Origin: Vandiemenella viatica
Lineage: Eukaryota; Arthropoda; Insecta; Orthoptera; Morabidae
Assembly (NCBI GenBank): GCA_031002005.1
Contig: CM061921.1
Location: forward strand, 172,368,935-172,432,934
Reading direction: 5' to 3'
Length of the DNA stretch: 64,000 nucleotides
Below the pieces are notes generated by a model. It worked only from the letters and a program-made list of their open reading frames with translations, did not search any database and was not told where the DNA came from. The translations under genes and the position numbers were made by a program. Below are positions 22,150 to 32,889 of this stretch, in pieces. Within the stretch, counting starts at the first letter, position 1. Each line of letters begins with the position of its first letter.

Positions 22150-22764
22150 GTTTTTTTGAGTGTCTGCAGATGCTCGATATGTGCACCTTTAGAGACTCTG
22201 CACCCATCAAGTCTATAATCGAGTTGTTCCCATACCCGATGCAACATGTCTCTGTCAATGAGAGCAATTCGTTTTGGTTGACATAATGTGATGCGTCTTT
22301 GTTGGACCTGTCCCTCAAATGCTCACATTGTGCCTGTTCACTTTTTCACTCACATGAAAAGTGGCCTCATCACTAAACACAAGTTTTTCTGCGAATGTTT
22401 AGTCTTGCTCTAGACATTGCACACAGAATTGAAAAGGACGCACTTCACCGTTGTGCGAAAGCGCTTGCAGCAACTGTAACCTGTAAGGTTTCATAGACGG
22501 TCTCTTCCGTAGAATTCTCCAAACAGTCTTCTGTGGAATATCTAATTCCCTGCTCGCTCGACGAGTAGACTTCTGTGGGCTATACGAACGTAACTGGCAC
22601 GCACACGTTCAACGGTTTCTTCAGACACAGGAGGGCGACCCGTTGTTTTACCTTTACAAAGGCATCCCGTAGCTTTAAACTGTTGATACCAACGCCAAAT
22701 GGTGTTAGCATGCTGGAGATCCTTGCTGAACTTTGTTATAAGGTGTCGCTGAATAATTACCACA
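22150..22764 (-). pseudogene. mariner-like transposase of the outer element
   Basis: From the right end on the minus strand, the translation runs through FSKDLQHANTIWRWYQQFK, CLCKGKTTGRPPVSEETVER, a linker block KTVWRILRK, and FAEKLVFSDEATFHVSEKVN near 22340-22400, whose D is the first catalytic Asp. The frame then jumps to the extreme C-terminus (VWEQLDYRLDGCRVSKGAHI near 22165-22235), so the region with the second and third catalytic Asp residues is deleted. In-frame stop codons are present (for example near 22412). The domain order is correct and it lies within matching inverted repeats. Confidence 0.88.
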
Positions 22765-23022
22765 GACTGAGTCGAATGAAATTCGAGAACAATTTCTAGC
22801 TATCTAGCGCTCTAGCGGACACCGCTGGAAGCTTGCCTCGAAACTTCGAGAGTCACTTGTCTTATAACAGCAAACCCCATAATCGTACCTATAATAGGAC
22901 ATCAAAAAAGATCGTGAAACCACTGCAATCATTATGACTAGCCCTGTATATATTTTTTGATTTCTCCAAAATTCGTAGCTCTTAATTATCCGAACAATTT
23001 TGTCAGGATTGTGTAGCTGCTG

Positions 23023-23085
23023 CTGCTGGTGATGATGGTGGTGGTGGTGGTGGTGATTGTGGTGGTGGAGGTGTGTTTGTGTGTT
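23023..23085 (+). repeat. (GGT)n-type microsatellite
   Basis: An imperfect run of GCT, GAT and GGT triplets is followed by GTGTTTGTGTG. It is a simple repeat with no coding evidence. Confidence 0.85.
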
Positions 23086-26000
23086 GGCGTATCCTATTAT
23101 TCAGATTAGTATTTTCTGCGTGTTGCGAGCATTTACTGGTCTGAGGGCCCTAGCAGCGTTAAAACGCAGGTAATAGTTATTTGTACCATCACAGGGCGTC
23201 ATTGAATTTCCTCCTGCCCCTTTGGCACAACTTGTTCCATTGGCATCCCATTGTTCGACCTGAACTTCTATGTGGGCTGTGTTGCAGTGAATACAAATCG
23301 GTATATGTGGATCAGTCGTCCCGTCAATGGGCAACTTGTTTTTTACCGGTCACTGTATTCCTTCTTGCATCCCAACATTCTCTCTCCCCGATAAGCGAAT
23401 ATTAATGGTATCCTGCAGGATTGCATCAGCTCGCCCTATTTTTCATGAATTGTAGCGACCCAAAGGCAGAGTGCCACAAGAACTTGCGGGTTCGTCTTCG
23501 ATCAACCACTCCCTGGTTAGTTTTACCAAAGATATGTGATTCTATGACCGAAGCGATCACATGCCTACTAGCATATAGTAAGTAGGGAATTGGTGAATGT
23601 GATAAATAAGCGCAATTAGAAGGCTGACTGACTTTAATAATTGAAAAATGAAGAATACATGGGAACATACATGAAATACTTCTTGAAAATAACTGGTATC
23701 TACTAAGTACCTATCTCAGTGCAAACCATCAGTCAAAAGTAACCTTCCCAGCCAGCAGAGAGAGAGTTGGAACACATTACCTTATCATAAAGCCAATTAC
23801 GCTCACTCTGGTGATCTTACATGCTGCATGGTTCACAAAACACTCCTTTCGAAGCCTGGACTCTACTGCGCTCCGCGCGGTCCAGTGAGGTGGAGGGGCA
23901 TCGCGCGCGCCTTCGGATTGGCTGAAAAGGCCTTACCGTGACGTTTTTCAAAGCCAAGGTTAAGGTACCCTTTCTCACGGGACGCTCTTGCTAGCCTCTA
24001 AACTAAAGCTGAGTATCAAGAATCGGGTTACGTCTCTGTGCGAGGCCTGGGAAAAATTACTTTCACTGACATCCATTAATTCTACTGAAAATACTTACAA
24101 TCTATACAGAATCACATCCGATTAAAGCTCGCGGAAATTGCATACGGGAACAACAACTTAAATTGTAGCTGAGGAAAAACTTACATGATTTCGATCACGA
24201 AATTTAATGCCGAAAATACAGCGTTTCCGCGATATGGAGAAACTCTTTTCAATTTCAATTTTATCAGCAATTTTCGCCTACGAAACTCTGTGGCTCATGA
24301 TGTATCAACCGATTATCTTATATTTCTCTGTGTCAACACTGCCTGTACAATCAAACCTGAAATCTTTTCTCCTACTTCATCACTTATGTTTCTGTTGCTT
24401 CCATGCCCCCAGACAGAATCAACCGTTCATTTAATGTGCTACACCTAGGGTTTATTTGTTCGTCTTGTATATCTTGTAAACCACATTAGGCAGGTTTTGA
24501 GTCGCACCCTAATTTCTTATAATTAACAATTGGTTTGGTAGTAGCGAGAATCGTTGCCTCATTTACTTTAGATTTTGTAACCAGATTTTTAAACTGTTTT
24601 TCGAATTACTGTTTGACATCATTTTCCATCTCTTCGAGAGCCTCCTTCCTAATATCCCCCCTTAAATTTATTACTTTCTCACTATTGGCTGTGAAAGTGC
24701 TATTGTTTACTCCTGTGATATTATTTGCTGGGCTGGTGAACTGTGCGTGTGTTGGCCTAAAAAGGCAACTGAATATCAATGACTGACATTTCGTCTTATT
24801 ACGTATGATCATAATAGAATTTTTTTTTTTTTTAACGTCTCTCGTTACTATTTTGGAATCACCGCGGAATCCATCTATCTATCCGGCTTTCGTAATTTCT
24901 TTATCCACCTATATGTCAGTTTTACCTTACTTTATGTCTATTTTGAGAATTATAACTGGGAGATAAGTTTCCTGAACGCAGAAACATGCAGTTTCTCCCA
25001 TTAAATATAAAGAAAAATAGAAATGAGGCAATCGATTTTAACTGTGTTTCGTGCCCGAAAGAAGTTTAACTACTTTTCAATACGTTAATATCACTCATAT
25101 ATAATTTGCATATACTACTCCCATACACGTTTATGTAGAAATCGATTGTCGTGACATTCCATTCAATACCTTCTCAATCAGCACAGATTTCGATACAACG
25201 GACAAGCAACAGAACAAATTTTCGAAGTCAGTGCTGTGTCTGAATAACATCAGAATGACCATTATTTCCAACAAACAAAACAAAATATTTATCACGGATA
25301 CATTGTTTCTTCCAGTGATCTGAGCACAACTTTCTAACAGATATACATTTATACATTAATTATATAAACTTTTATATTAGGCCGGAATTCAAATATAACA
25401 TAAAATATATATTATAATACTTCTCTGGATTCCCTTTCCACTAGTCAAATAGAAAACGATTTGGACAGTAAAAATGCATTGATACCTTACATCTATAGAA
25501 CCAATTGCATTGTATTTCATCTATAGTTTTTTTATTATTATTTTTAATTTTTTTAATTTTTTTAATGAAAACGGAAGTCCTCTTAAGTTACTATTCAAAT
25601 TTCAGTGGATATATTAAAATATAATTTTAAATTATTCTCTTTGATTGCATGGACATAGACTTATTTGTTCCGACCAGATGGGATAAGTTTTCTCATATTT
25701 ACATTGATTGTCAAATATGAAGTTACTGGACATTTATTTATAAACAAAACAAATGGAATATATCATTACAATATCACAGGTAAAGACCAACAGCAACAGA
25801 TTATTAAAACATGAATGAAGAACAGATCGGTCCTAGTATTAATGCACAAAAACCATATGTTCTACTAATACACTTTAAACAATATTACATTATTATGATC
25901 CCTGCTTTACAATACACTCTTTGTTATAGAAATTAATTGATAATGTTGTGACGTGAGAAAACGGATATGCATTCCATACGTTCGTTAATTAGTTTTTGGT

Positions 26001-26670
26001 ACATAAAGCATTCAAACACAAACGATTATCAAAACAGGAATACAACCCCAGTGGATATTTTTATTGTTGGTTCTATACTGTTCTTGCAAGTTTCTTTGGC
26101 AAGATCGTTTCTGAAAAATTGCAATGGCCTTTACTGTTTCTACCGTAACAATATTCAACGTTAACATGTATATTTGCAATACCATGTTGGTAATCAAAAC
26201 TGTTGTTACATACGTTGCACCATACTCCAGTGCTGACCTTTACTCTTAAATCAAGTTTTAGTACTTTTTAACAAAAAAATATGGTGAAAGTAACTTTATA
26301 ATTTGACCTTGCATCTTCCAAATCCAACTTAGCACGGTGTCCATCAGTCAAGTCCGCTCAAGATATCTCTTCCTTGCTGTCAAAAATCTAGTTCGACGAT
26401 CAACACTTCAGGAATATAATCGACTAATTAACAGAAGTAACGAGGCGTGACATGAAACATTCACATTCCACGCTACTACATGATTCCAAATAGCATTCTA
26501 TGAGAGGTTAAAACTAGACATACTTATACTCTCTCTCTTCCGAAACATGATGCTTCCTTTGCTTTGACATTATATGCCGCAGTGAAACCTAGCCAGTACC
26601 CAAGTTAACATTTTCAAACAAACAAAAAAATACCCAACCAACAAAAAATATCTAATTACCCAGCAGCCAC
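23086..26670. other. Long stretch without recognisable gene
   Basis: Many short open frames occur on both strands, none longer than about 90 residues and none with a domain I recognise. The stretch 23850-23970 is GC-rich (GCGCTCCGCGCGGTCC, GCGCGCGCC) and unlike its AT-rich surroundings. From 24820 to 26600 the sequence is strongly AT-rich with T runs near 24820 and 25530. A host intron or intergenic segment is possible. Confidence 0.45.
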
Positions 26671-27063
26671 TCCCGCATTGGAATTACGCATTATTACAGC
26701 GAAAACGGTGTGGACACGGAGATCACGGGGATGCGGCGCCGTCTTAGCGGACCATCCTGTCAGCCCATCCGGCAACTCCGAGCTCCGTGTGCTTCGAAAA
26801 CAGCGTGTTTGCTACTCCTTCGGCCATTGGAGGGAGCAATACTGCAACAGCACCCAGTACTTTGGTATTGCAGATTCTCCACTCTGCAAAATCCAATCAC
26901 ATTAGTAGTGGGGTCAAGTCCCGTTATTCGACGACCCGGTTTTCCAATGGCGACCGCCAAGTGACCTCAATCTGTGCGTAACGTCATAGCCCCGGGTGTC
27001 TCAGACAGGTACCTAGCGCATATATGCCATCACACCACTTAATTCCCGGTCGACGATCGTCTA

Positions 27064-27565
27064 GTGCAGTTCACTATGGCTAGTGAGGTAATCCTGTTTT
27101 TAACATGCTACAACTTAAATAGCAGTGACACCAACCGGCTCACTGTAGGTTTGTCACCTAAACTGCAATTCACTCCGGTCGTAGTACTCGAAGAAGTTGG
27201 GTACAATAAAGTCACGCTCACACAAGAAGAATGGGATGTACTGAGGCAACTGGTCTATACAAATTGTGGCTTTTTCAATAACAGTGAGCATCTGCAAACG
27301 ATTGTATCACTTGGCAACCACACCATCTCGTCCCGAACAGTGGCTGGAGCGAAAACTATATGCTTTTTTACAACAATGCTGTTCCTGCCTATGGTGTGTT
27401 TCTCGGCGAATCAATATGGAGTAACATGGTAGACGCCTAGCCTGCAGTGACCAACACCATCAGCACCATCAAGCCCTTTAGTTATCAAGTTACCAAGTTC
27501 TACAACGAGTTTGTGAATACGTCATCAGAGAAAGTAATTCGTGAATACCCCAGTTGTTCTATGAA
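27064..27565 (+). pseudogene. Broken gene beside the A32-like ATPase, function unknown
   Basis: A 122-residue frame opens at 27064 (an internal Met at 27076 is a better start) and reads convincingly as protein to about 27355 (for example VGYNKVTLTQEEWDVLRQLV). A second frame then carries on with FYNNAVPAYGVFLGESIWSN and, past a stop, VTKFYNEFVNTSSEKVIREY to about 27565. Such continuity across frames is typical of a decayed gene with a frameshift and stops. I do not recognise the family with certainty. It converges with the packaging-ATPase relic on the opposite strand 330 bases away, so I infer that both came from one integrated dsDNA virus-like or Maverick-like element. No membrane segment or signal peptide stands out in the first frame. 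Confidence 0.5.
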
Positions 27566-27889
27566 GGGCTAATGGTTTGAATTTTGATAATGCACATGTC
27601 AGTGAAGTGTCATACAGCCCCAGTTCAACACTAATCTACAAACGCTTAGACCTATAAATTGAAGCAATCAAAAAACTGTTAGTGTATGATGATGTTATGC
27701 ACAAAACTGAACAAGATGTAAAAGGAAATGATGTATTCGGTAATATGTAAATAAAGTCACAATCCAAATCACCCTCCTTCCTAAGAAGTACGCGCTGAGG
27801 TGGGTATACCAATAACCTCATGTTACCGAAGTTCTCCTTAACTTGTCCATTCTTATAATGACGTTAATACATAGGGAGTTTGGTTATTT

Positions 27890-28470
27890 ATTAAAAAATA
27901 AATCAAATCCGTTGCGGCATCTTCCATGATACATATCGCAGTCTTTGTCAATAAACAAAAATCCGTGTTTATGCTCATTCCAGCAGTACCCACATACGTT
28001 TTTAAACACATTGAACGTCATGTCGGTGTTGACGTGATAGTTGTAAATGTGTTTGAGATTCATATCGTCCTGTTTAAAGAGCACAATAAAGTTTGCATTG
28101 TCTCTAACCAACTGTTTCACTATCCGGATATATGTCTGACACAAGTAAAAAGAATCCACTGATCTGTGTCTGTCCATGCAAAGTAACCTCGTATATTATT
28201 CTGCTTCTCACATCAAAGAAACATCGTAAAACACAAACACAGAATTAGATAGAGCTTTACTTGGAGGAGGTACGCTTTGATTACCAGTAAATGTCAAATA
28301 CTGAATTCCTTTAATGGGTTCTAATATTTTCCCTACTAACTGATACTTTGATGATACAACGACTTGGAAAATCTAAGTCCACTTGGGTGTTCCAGCATGG
28401 AGAGCACAAGATTGGCTTTCCCACAATTTGATGGGTCACACACTATTTCCCTCACTGGCTCAGGAAATAG
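27890..28470 (-). pseudogene. A32/FtsK-like genome-packaging ATPase, degenerate
   Basis: Read on the minus strand the order is: a P-loop-like block (SNCGKANLVLSMLEHP, near 28390-28435), a middle part (ILEPIKGIQYLTF, near 28320), a Walker-B-like VFVFYDV (near 28225-28243), then after a stop and a frameshift the block SFYLCQTYIRIVKQLVRDNA, and LFKQDDMNLKHIYNYHVNTD. The last open frame is 97 residues (27884-28177). The order and spacing fit the packaging ATPases of large DNA viruses and of Maverick/Polinton elements and adintoviruses, which pump DNA into capsids. The canonical first Gly of the P-loop motif is changed, the Walker B acidic pair reads YD, and stops interrupt the frame, so the gene is dead. 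No major capsid or protein-primed polymerase gene was found nearby. Confidence 0.8.
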
Positions 28471-28479
28471 AGGTCCGAG

Positions 28480-28910
28480 TATTGGTGCCGACAGCATCAA
28501 CATTATTCACGGGTAATGTGTCTCTCTGTTTGAAAAATCGCATATTGACAAGGTTTGGTGGTTGCTGCTGCTATAAATAGGTGCGCGAACAAGTAAAATA
28601 AGTCAGTCGGTAACAATTCCTCCTAAGAGGAAGAAGAACCGGTGCTTTGGCAAGGGGGGTGGCAAATGTGTCAAAACTGTCAGAGCCACTAAAGAAGCGA
28701 ATTAACAGTTGGGTAAGGAGATACGAAACAACGAAACGATGGAGGCACTTGCAATGAGGGGTAAGGGTCCTTATTTGAAACCATATCAGAATGATGGGTC
28801 TGGATTTTAAAAAAAAGGCGGTTCAGCTGCTCACAGATGAAGATATACATAAGCACGTAAAGCGTTTGCCCCATTTTAATGGTGATTTCATGCGAGACAC
28901 ATTACCCAAT
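28480..28910. other. Spacer without clear gene
   Basis: The stretch between the ATPase relic and the CR1 fragment has no recognisable coding motif. The part up to about 28580 may still belong to the N-terminal side of the ATPase relic. Confidence 0.4.
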
Positions 28911-29388
28911 CACCTGATTTCTGCTTTCTCTACGCTAGTTTCAGATAATTCCTCATTTTCCTTAATCAGCGAGGGCATAACCTTACGAGAGCCTCTTAGT
29001 AATTTGACATACGACCAGAACTTTTTTGGATCAGTAATCAGATCTTCGGATTACTTCCAGGCTTGGAATTGTTTACAAGCATCACGCATTGCCTTACTCA
29101 CTTCCGCTCGTATCTGGACAAATTTAGCTCGATTAAACGATTCCCCCGATTTCTTTACCATAGCATGTAAACGCCTTTGCTTCCTCGGCAATCGCTTCAC
29201 TTCCCTATTGAATCACGGAAGGTTCTCATTAACCTTAATAAACTTCTCGGGAACAAATTGATATAAACCGTTCCATATTATTTCTTTTAAATTAAACCGA
29301 AGTTCCTCCATATTTGTATTTAGCGTGTACGTTTCAAAATTTTTCGCCAAATGGTCAACCATACCCACATCGTTTGCCTTATCGGAGC
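28911..29388 (-). pseudogene. CR1-type LINE, internal fragment (copy B)
   Basis: Minus-strand translation gives VNENLP followed by FNREVKRLPRKQRRLHAMVK, ESFNRAKFVQIRAEVSKAMR and, after a short disruption, LITDPKKFWSYVKLLRGSRK. This is the linker between endonuclease and reverse transcriptase of CR1-like elements. The 3' part (28911-29045) duplicates 31165-31300 of the neighbouring copy A. The 5' part is exactly what copy A lacks. Neither end of the fragment is a natural element end; its 5' side touches the tail of copy A. Confidence 0.8.
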
Positions 29389-29504
29389 AATATACTATTA
29401 CTATTACTATTTCTCTGCGATTCACTAAAAGTGTGTGGCAGAGGGTGCATTGCACCTATCCGAAAAGGTAATGGTTTGGAAGGGATATACGGGATATGGT
29501 AGGA

Positions 29505-29600
29505 GCCGCCCATGGGCTTTTGTGAGGAACCATCCCAGCATTCGCTTGCAATGATCTGGGAAAACCATGGAAAACCCAGATCAGGATGGCCGGAGAGCTT
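29505..29600 (-). mobile_element. SINE family A fragment
   Basis: The plus strand has GCCCATGGGCTTTTGTGAGG, CATCCCAGCATTCGC and AAAACCATGGAAAACCCAGA followed by TCAGGATGGCCGG, the middle part of the family A body in inverse orientation. The tRNA head is missing. Confidence 0.7.
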
Positions 29601-29631
29601 TACCGAAAGCTACTCGTGTCGGATTTTAAGA

Positions 29632-32075
29632 TTACTCGCCCGGTAAATCCTTTCTATTCCATTCCCTAATCGTTCGCGGAAAAAATGAATACAGAAAAGA
29701 ATCGGTTCTGGCCCTGATTTCTCTTATCTTATTTTCACGGTCATTCCGAGATACGAATGTTGCTGGTAGCAATATTTCTTTGCTGTAATTCTGAAATATG
29801 TCAGTCGTGAATTTTTCAATTAGCTTCGGCCGAGAGCAACGCCTTCGGTGTTCCATGTCTTCCCAACCTACAGTAACTCCTTCAGCAACACACTTACGCT
29901 TTCTCTCCAACTATATATACCTGTCACGAATCGGGCCCTCTCTAATGCCTCCATTAACCCCTTTTGATAGGGGCCCCATACAGAACAACAATATTCCAAG
30001 TGAGGACGCACTAGTGACTTATATGCAATCGATTTAACTTCAGGAGTGCATTGTTTTAAATAAAATCGGAGCATACGATTTGCTTTCCCAATTACATTCT
30101 CGATATGTTCATTCCACAACAAATTATTACGAATTGTTACTCCTTTGTATTTAGCGGAATCCACAGTTCTAAGGACAGTACTATTAATTGTATATTCAGA
30201 GTTAAATGGTGTCAACTTTTTAGATATATACGCATGACTTGGCAATTTTTAGCGTTTAACTCCAACTGCCAGTCTTTATACCACGCAATTATTTTCATAA
30301 TATCGTCTTGTAACAAAGCGCAGTCTTCCTGGGTTTTGATTTCACAATAAATAATAGCATCATCGGCAAATTATCTTTTCATCCCCCTTATTATGTCACA
30401 CAAATCATTAATGTATATGAGAAACAACAGAGGCCCTATCACGCTTCCTTGGGGAACCCCGGACCTCACCTCGGTAAATAATGAACTCTCACGATCGAGA
30501 ACTACACACTGTGTTCTGCCCTTCAGAAAGTATGCAACCCAGTCGCATATTTGTGTAGATATGCCGTAGCCACGAAGTTTCCTAAGTAACCTAGTGTGAG
30601 GCACAGTGTAGAAAGCTTATTTAAAATCTAATAGAACTATATCAACCTTGGATTGCCCATCTATAATACGGCACAAGTCGAGAATTAAAAGTGCAAGTTG
30701 TGTTTCGCAGCATCGGCCTTTTCTGAATCCATGTTGATTTGGGTTTAAAAGCTCATCTTTATCCAAAAACCGTATGACATTTGAATAGATGATGTGTTCT
30801 AAAACCCTACAAAATACTGATGTTAACGAGATCGGCCTATAATTTTGAGGATCATTAACATTCCCATTTTCAAACATTGGACTTACGAAGGCGGTCTTCC
30901 ATTCGGCTGGTATTTTTCCTTGATCCAAGGAGGTGGTATATAATTTCATCAAATACGGTGCAATTTACTTTGCGTACCTGGAATAGAATCTTGTAGGAAT
31001 ACCGTCTGGTCCGGGAGCCTTATTGGTTTTACATTCATAAGCAATTTAGTTATTCCCTCGACGTCAAGAAAGATCATTCATAATTTTGTTGGTGCGATTG
31101 GCAAATGTCGGAATCTCCTCTGAGTTTTCTGTGGTGAAAGCTTTTTTAAATATATTATTCAAGATTTCTGCTTTCTCTACGCTAGTTTCGGATAATTCCC
31201 CATTTTCCTTAATCAGTGAAGGCATAACCTTACGAGAGCCTCTTAGTAATTTGACGTACGACCAGAACTTTTTTGGATCAGTAATCAAATTTTTTAAAGT
31301 TACCACAACCGCCTTGTCACCACTTATACCGTCTTCTATACAAACTGTATCTACATTATCAGGATTGCTTATAACAAAAATATCCAAAATGGACGAGGAA
31401 TCTTTGTCGCAATGCGTTGGCTCTTGAACCATCTATTCAATAGCTCTTTCTACAAATACTTCTAGGAATGTTTCGGTTACTAACCTATCTCTTCCACCCA
31501 ACCTGAAAGTACATGTGTCCCAATTAACCGACGGTAGGTTAAAATCACCTCCCGCGATCAATATATGTCCCTTAAATTTTTTATAAATTTTATTAAGTGA
31601 CTCTCTGAAGTATTTCGCGTTAGCCAAATCAGAATCCGGAGGTCGATAAAATGACCCGATTATTCCAATTTTTACCTTGACCTATTACATCTCGCAAAAA
31701 TTTTCAATTTCGGTTGCATCAGAGCAATTAACGGTTTTTTTATTGGCCACGAACACACCCCCGCTCTTTGAGACAGCTCTGTCTTTCCGAAAAACATTGA
31801 AATAAAGGCCAAATACTTCGCTAGATTCTACCTCTGGCATCAACCAGCTCTCAGTTCCTAGTATTATATCGACATCAATAGTCACAACGGTAGCATGGAA
31901 ATCGGCTACTTTCCCTCTAATACTCCGATAATTTAGGACCATTACCCGTAGCTGCTTTGTATTTTTTGTGGAGTCTAAATTCGCATTTTTCATATTCGCA
32001 TTCTGATGGGAAATGGTTGAAGGATTTGGGGCTGCAACATTCAATTTATTCGCACGATCACTACAAGAATCAGGA
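29632..32075 (-). pseudogene. CR1-like ORF2: endonuclease and reverse transcriptase
   Basis: The endonuclease covers about 32060-31300: it opens with VMVLNYRSIRGKVADFHATV and contains IILGTESWL (catalytic Glu), SFYRPP-like text, IAGGDFNLPSVNW (Asp/Asn catalytic pair) and SSILDIFVISNP. The RT covers about 30952-30060: NYRPISLTSVFCRVLEH, HGFRKGRCCETQLALL, VDIVLLDF, VRSGVPQGSVIGPLLFLIYI and FADDAIIY just after a stop (about 30380). A C-terminal region follows to 29632. The enzyme would nick genomic DNA and copy its own RNA there. Stops (for example at about 30380, 30610 and 31433) and the missing 340-base linker near 31300 inactivate it. Only this copy in the window has all three parts of a CR1 element. 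Confidence 0.88.
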
Positions 32076-32109
32076 TCTAAGGTATTCTCACATCCTCTTC
32101 GATGAACTG

Positions 32110-32860
32110 TAGGATCCTTGGGCCTCAAGGAGTTCGTAAAACATAATTCACATCAAGAGTTTTCCATATTTTAGCAGCCACCATGGTCGCCATTCTCGGT
32201 GTGTAGTGGACGCCCGACCTCACAAATGCGGCCCAGCTGGCAGCTATCATCGGTTGATGGTCAACGAAGCCCCAGTTGTTTCTGCGACACAGCTCCTGCA
32301 AACTACAATTCAAATTAAAAATATTACACCATACGGCCACCCCACAATCGATACGTGGCACGACACTACAAATGGAGAACTGCAACAATACCGAATTATC
32401 CCACGCGTCCTCATACGCCTTCTTGCCCAATTTGTCCATAGATTTTACTATATCTGGAACAGAAACACGACACCAGTCATTAGTACCGACGTGCGGAGCT
32501 ACTCTTAACTGACGGCAGTTCGATTCTCTGATTGCTTTCGGAATGGGCTCCATGACACGTGGTACGGTTGCTCCAGGAAAAAAATCAGAATTAACGTTGG
32601 AATGAGAGTCTGTACCGTTCTTCGTGGCTAGTTCCCGAAGCGGTTTCTCCAAACGTCAGACGTTGGAGCTGCCAATGAGCAGTAAAAATTTTCTTGGCTG
32701 CAGTTGGCTGCAGAATTTCTTCAACGCACTGCCGCTACACGCTTGGATGCTCCATACCTGTGCTTGAAGAGATGCCATTGTAGTAAAGATCTCCTCGTAG
32801 GCCAGACGCCTACTGGAACACATTGCACAAACCATGTCCCTTGAAACGGCAAAAAACGGA
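32110..32860 (-). pseudogene. CR1-like ORF1 with SGNH-esterase-like domain
   Basis: A 175-residue frame (32125-32652) shows LRVAPHVGTNDWCRVSVPDI, ELCRRNNWGFVDHQPMIAAS and GVHYTPRMATMVAAKI. HVGTND and the late GVHYTP correspond to the GxND and DxxH-like blocks of SGNH hydrolases, which form the esterase domain found in ORF1 of many CR1 elements; here the Asp preceding the late His is lost. An upstream frame (32721-32860) with QWHLFKHRYGASKRVAAVR extends the protein N-terminally. The domain is thought to help ORF1 act in membranes or RNPs; its exact role is unsettled. Confidence 0.72.
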
Positions 32861-32863
32861 ATA

Positions 32864-32889
32864 AATATATATATATATATATATATATT
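32864..32889. repeat. (TA)n microsatellite
   Basis: About 13 TA units lie between the 5' side of the CR1 element and the 3' end of the RTE element. It is probably the RTE tail or an expansion at the insertion point. Confidence 0.9.

Larger units (their letters stand above)
21192..22946 (-). mobile_element. mariner-type transposon (outer of a nested pair)
   Basis: The ends are CAGGGCTAGTCAAAATGTTT on the left and the reverse complement of CAGGGCTAGTCATAATGATT on the right, with mirrored GCAGTGRTTTCA continuing inward. TA flanks both sides (21190-21191, 22947-22948). It is 1755 bases, but 853 plus a TA duplication belong to another transposon inserted inside, leaving about 900 bases of its own. 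That is shorter than a complete copy and agrees with the deletion in its transposase. Confidence 0.93.
29389..32863 (-). mobile_element. CR1-type non-LTR retrotransposon (copy A)
   Basis: On the minus strand the element shows an ORF1 with an esterase-like domain, an endonuclease, a reverse transcriptase and a 3' end with GGTGCAATGCACCCTCTGCC followed by (TAGTAA)n at 29390-29404. The same 3' end occurs at 46375-46490, which defines the true terminus. Short microsatellite-like tails are typical of CR1-group LINEs. Multiple stops and a deletion in the endonuclease/RT linker make it dead. A SINE scrap (29505-29600) sits in its 3' UTR. Confidence 0.85.

Noticed and set aside
23023..23085. GGT-rich tract as a Gly/Val-rich coding repeat.
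   Set aside because: It is a plain microsatellite with stops close by in all frames.
24535..24812. Overlapping plus (83 aa) and minus (68 aa) ORFs as a gene.
   Set aside because: The plus frame is hydrophobic and the minus frame is charged; neither has a recognised motif or flanking signals.
28791..29261. 156-residue plus-strand ORF as a protein.
   Set aside because: It is the antisense of a CR1 linker fragment, and the same antisense text recurs at 31086-31300.
32206..32512. Plus-strand ORFs of 78-100 residues.
   Set aside because: They are antisense to the CR1 ORF1 esterase-like domain.
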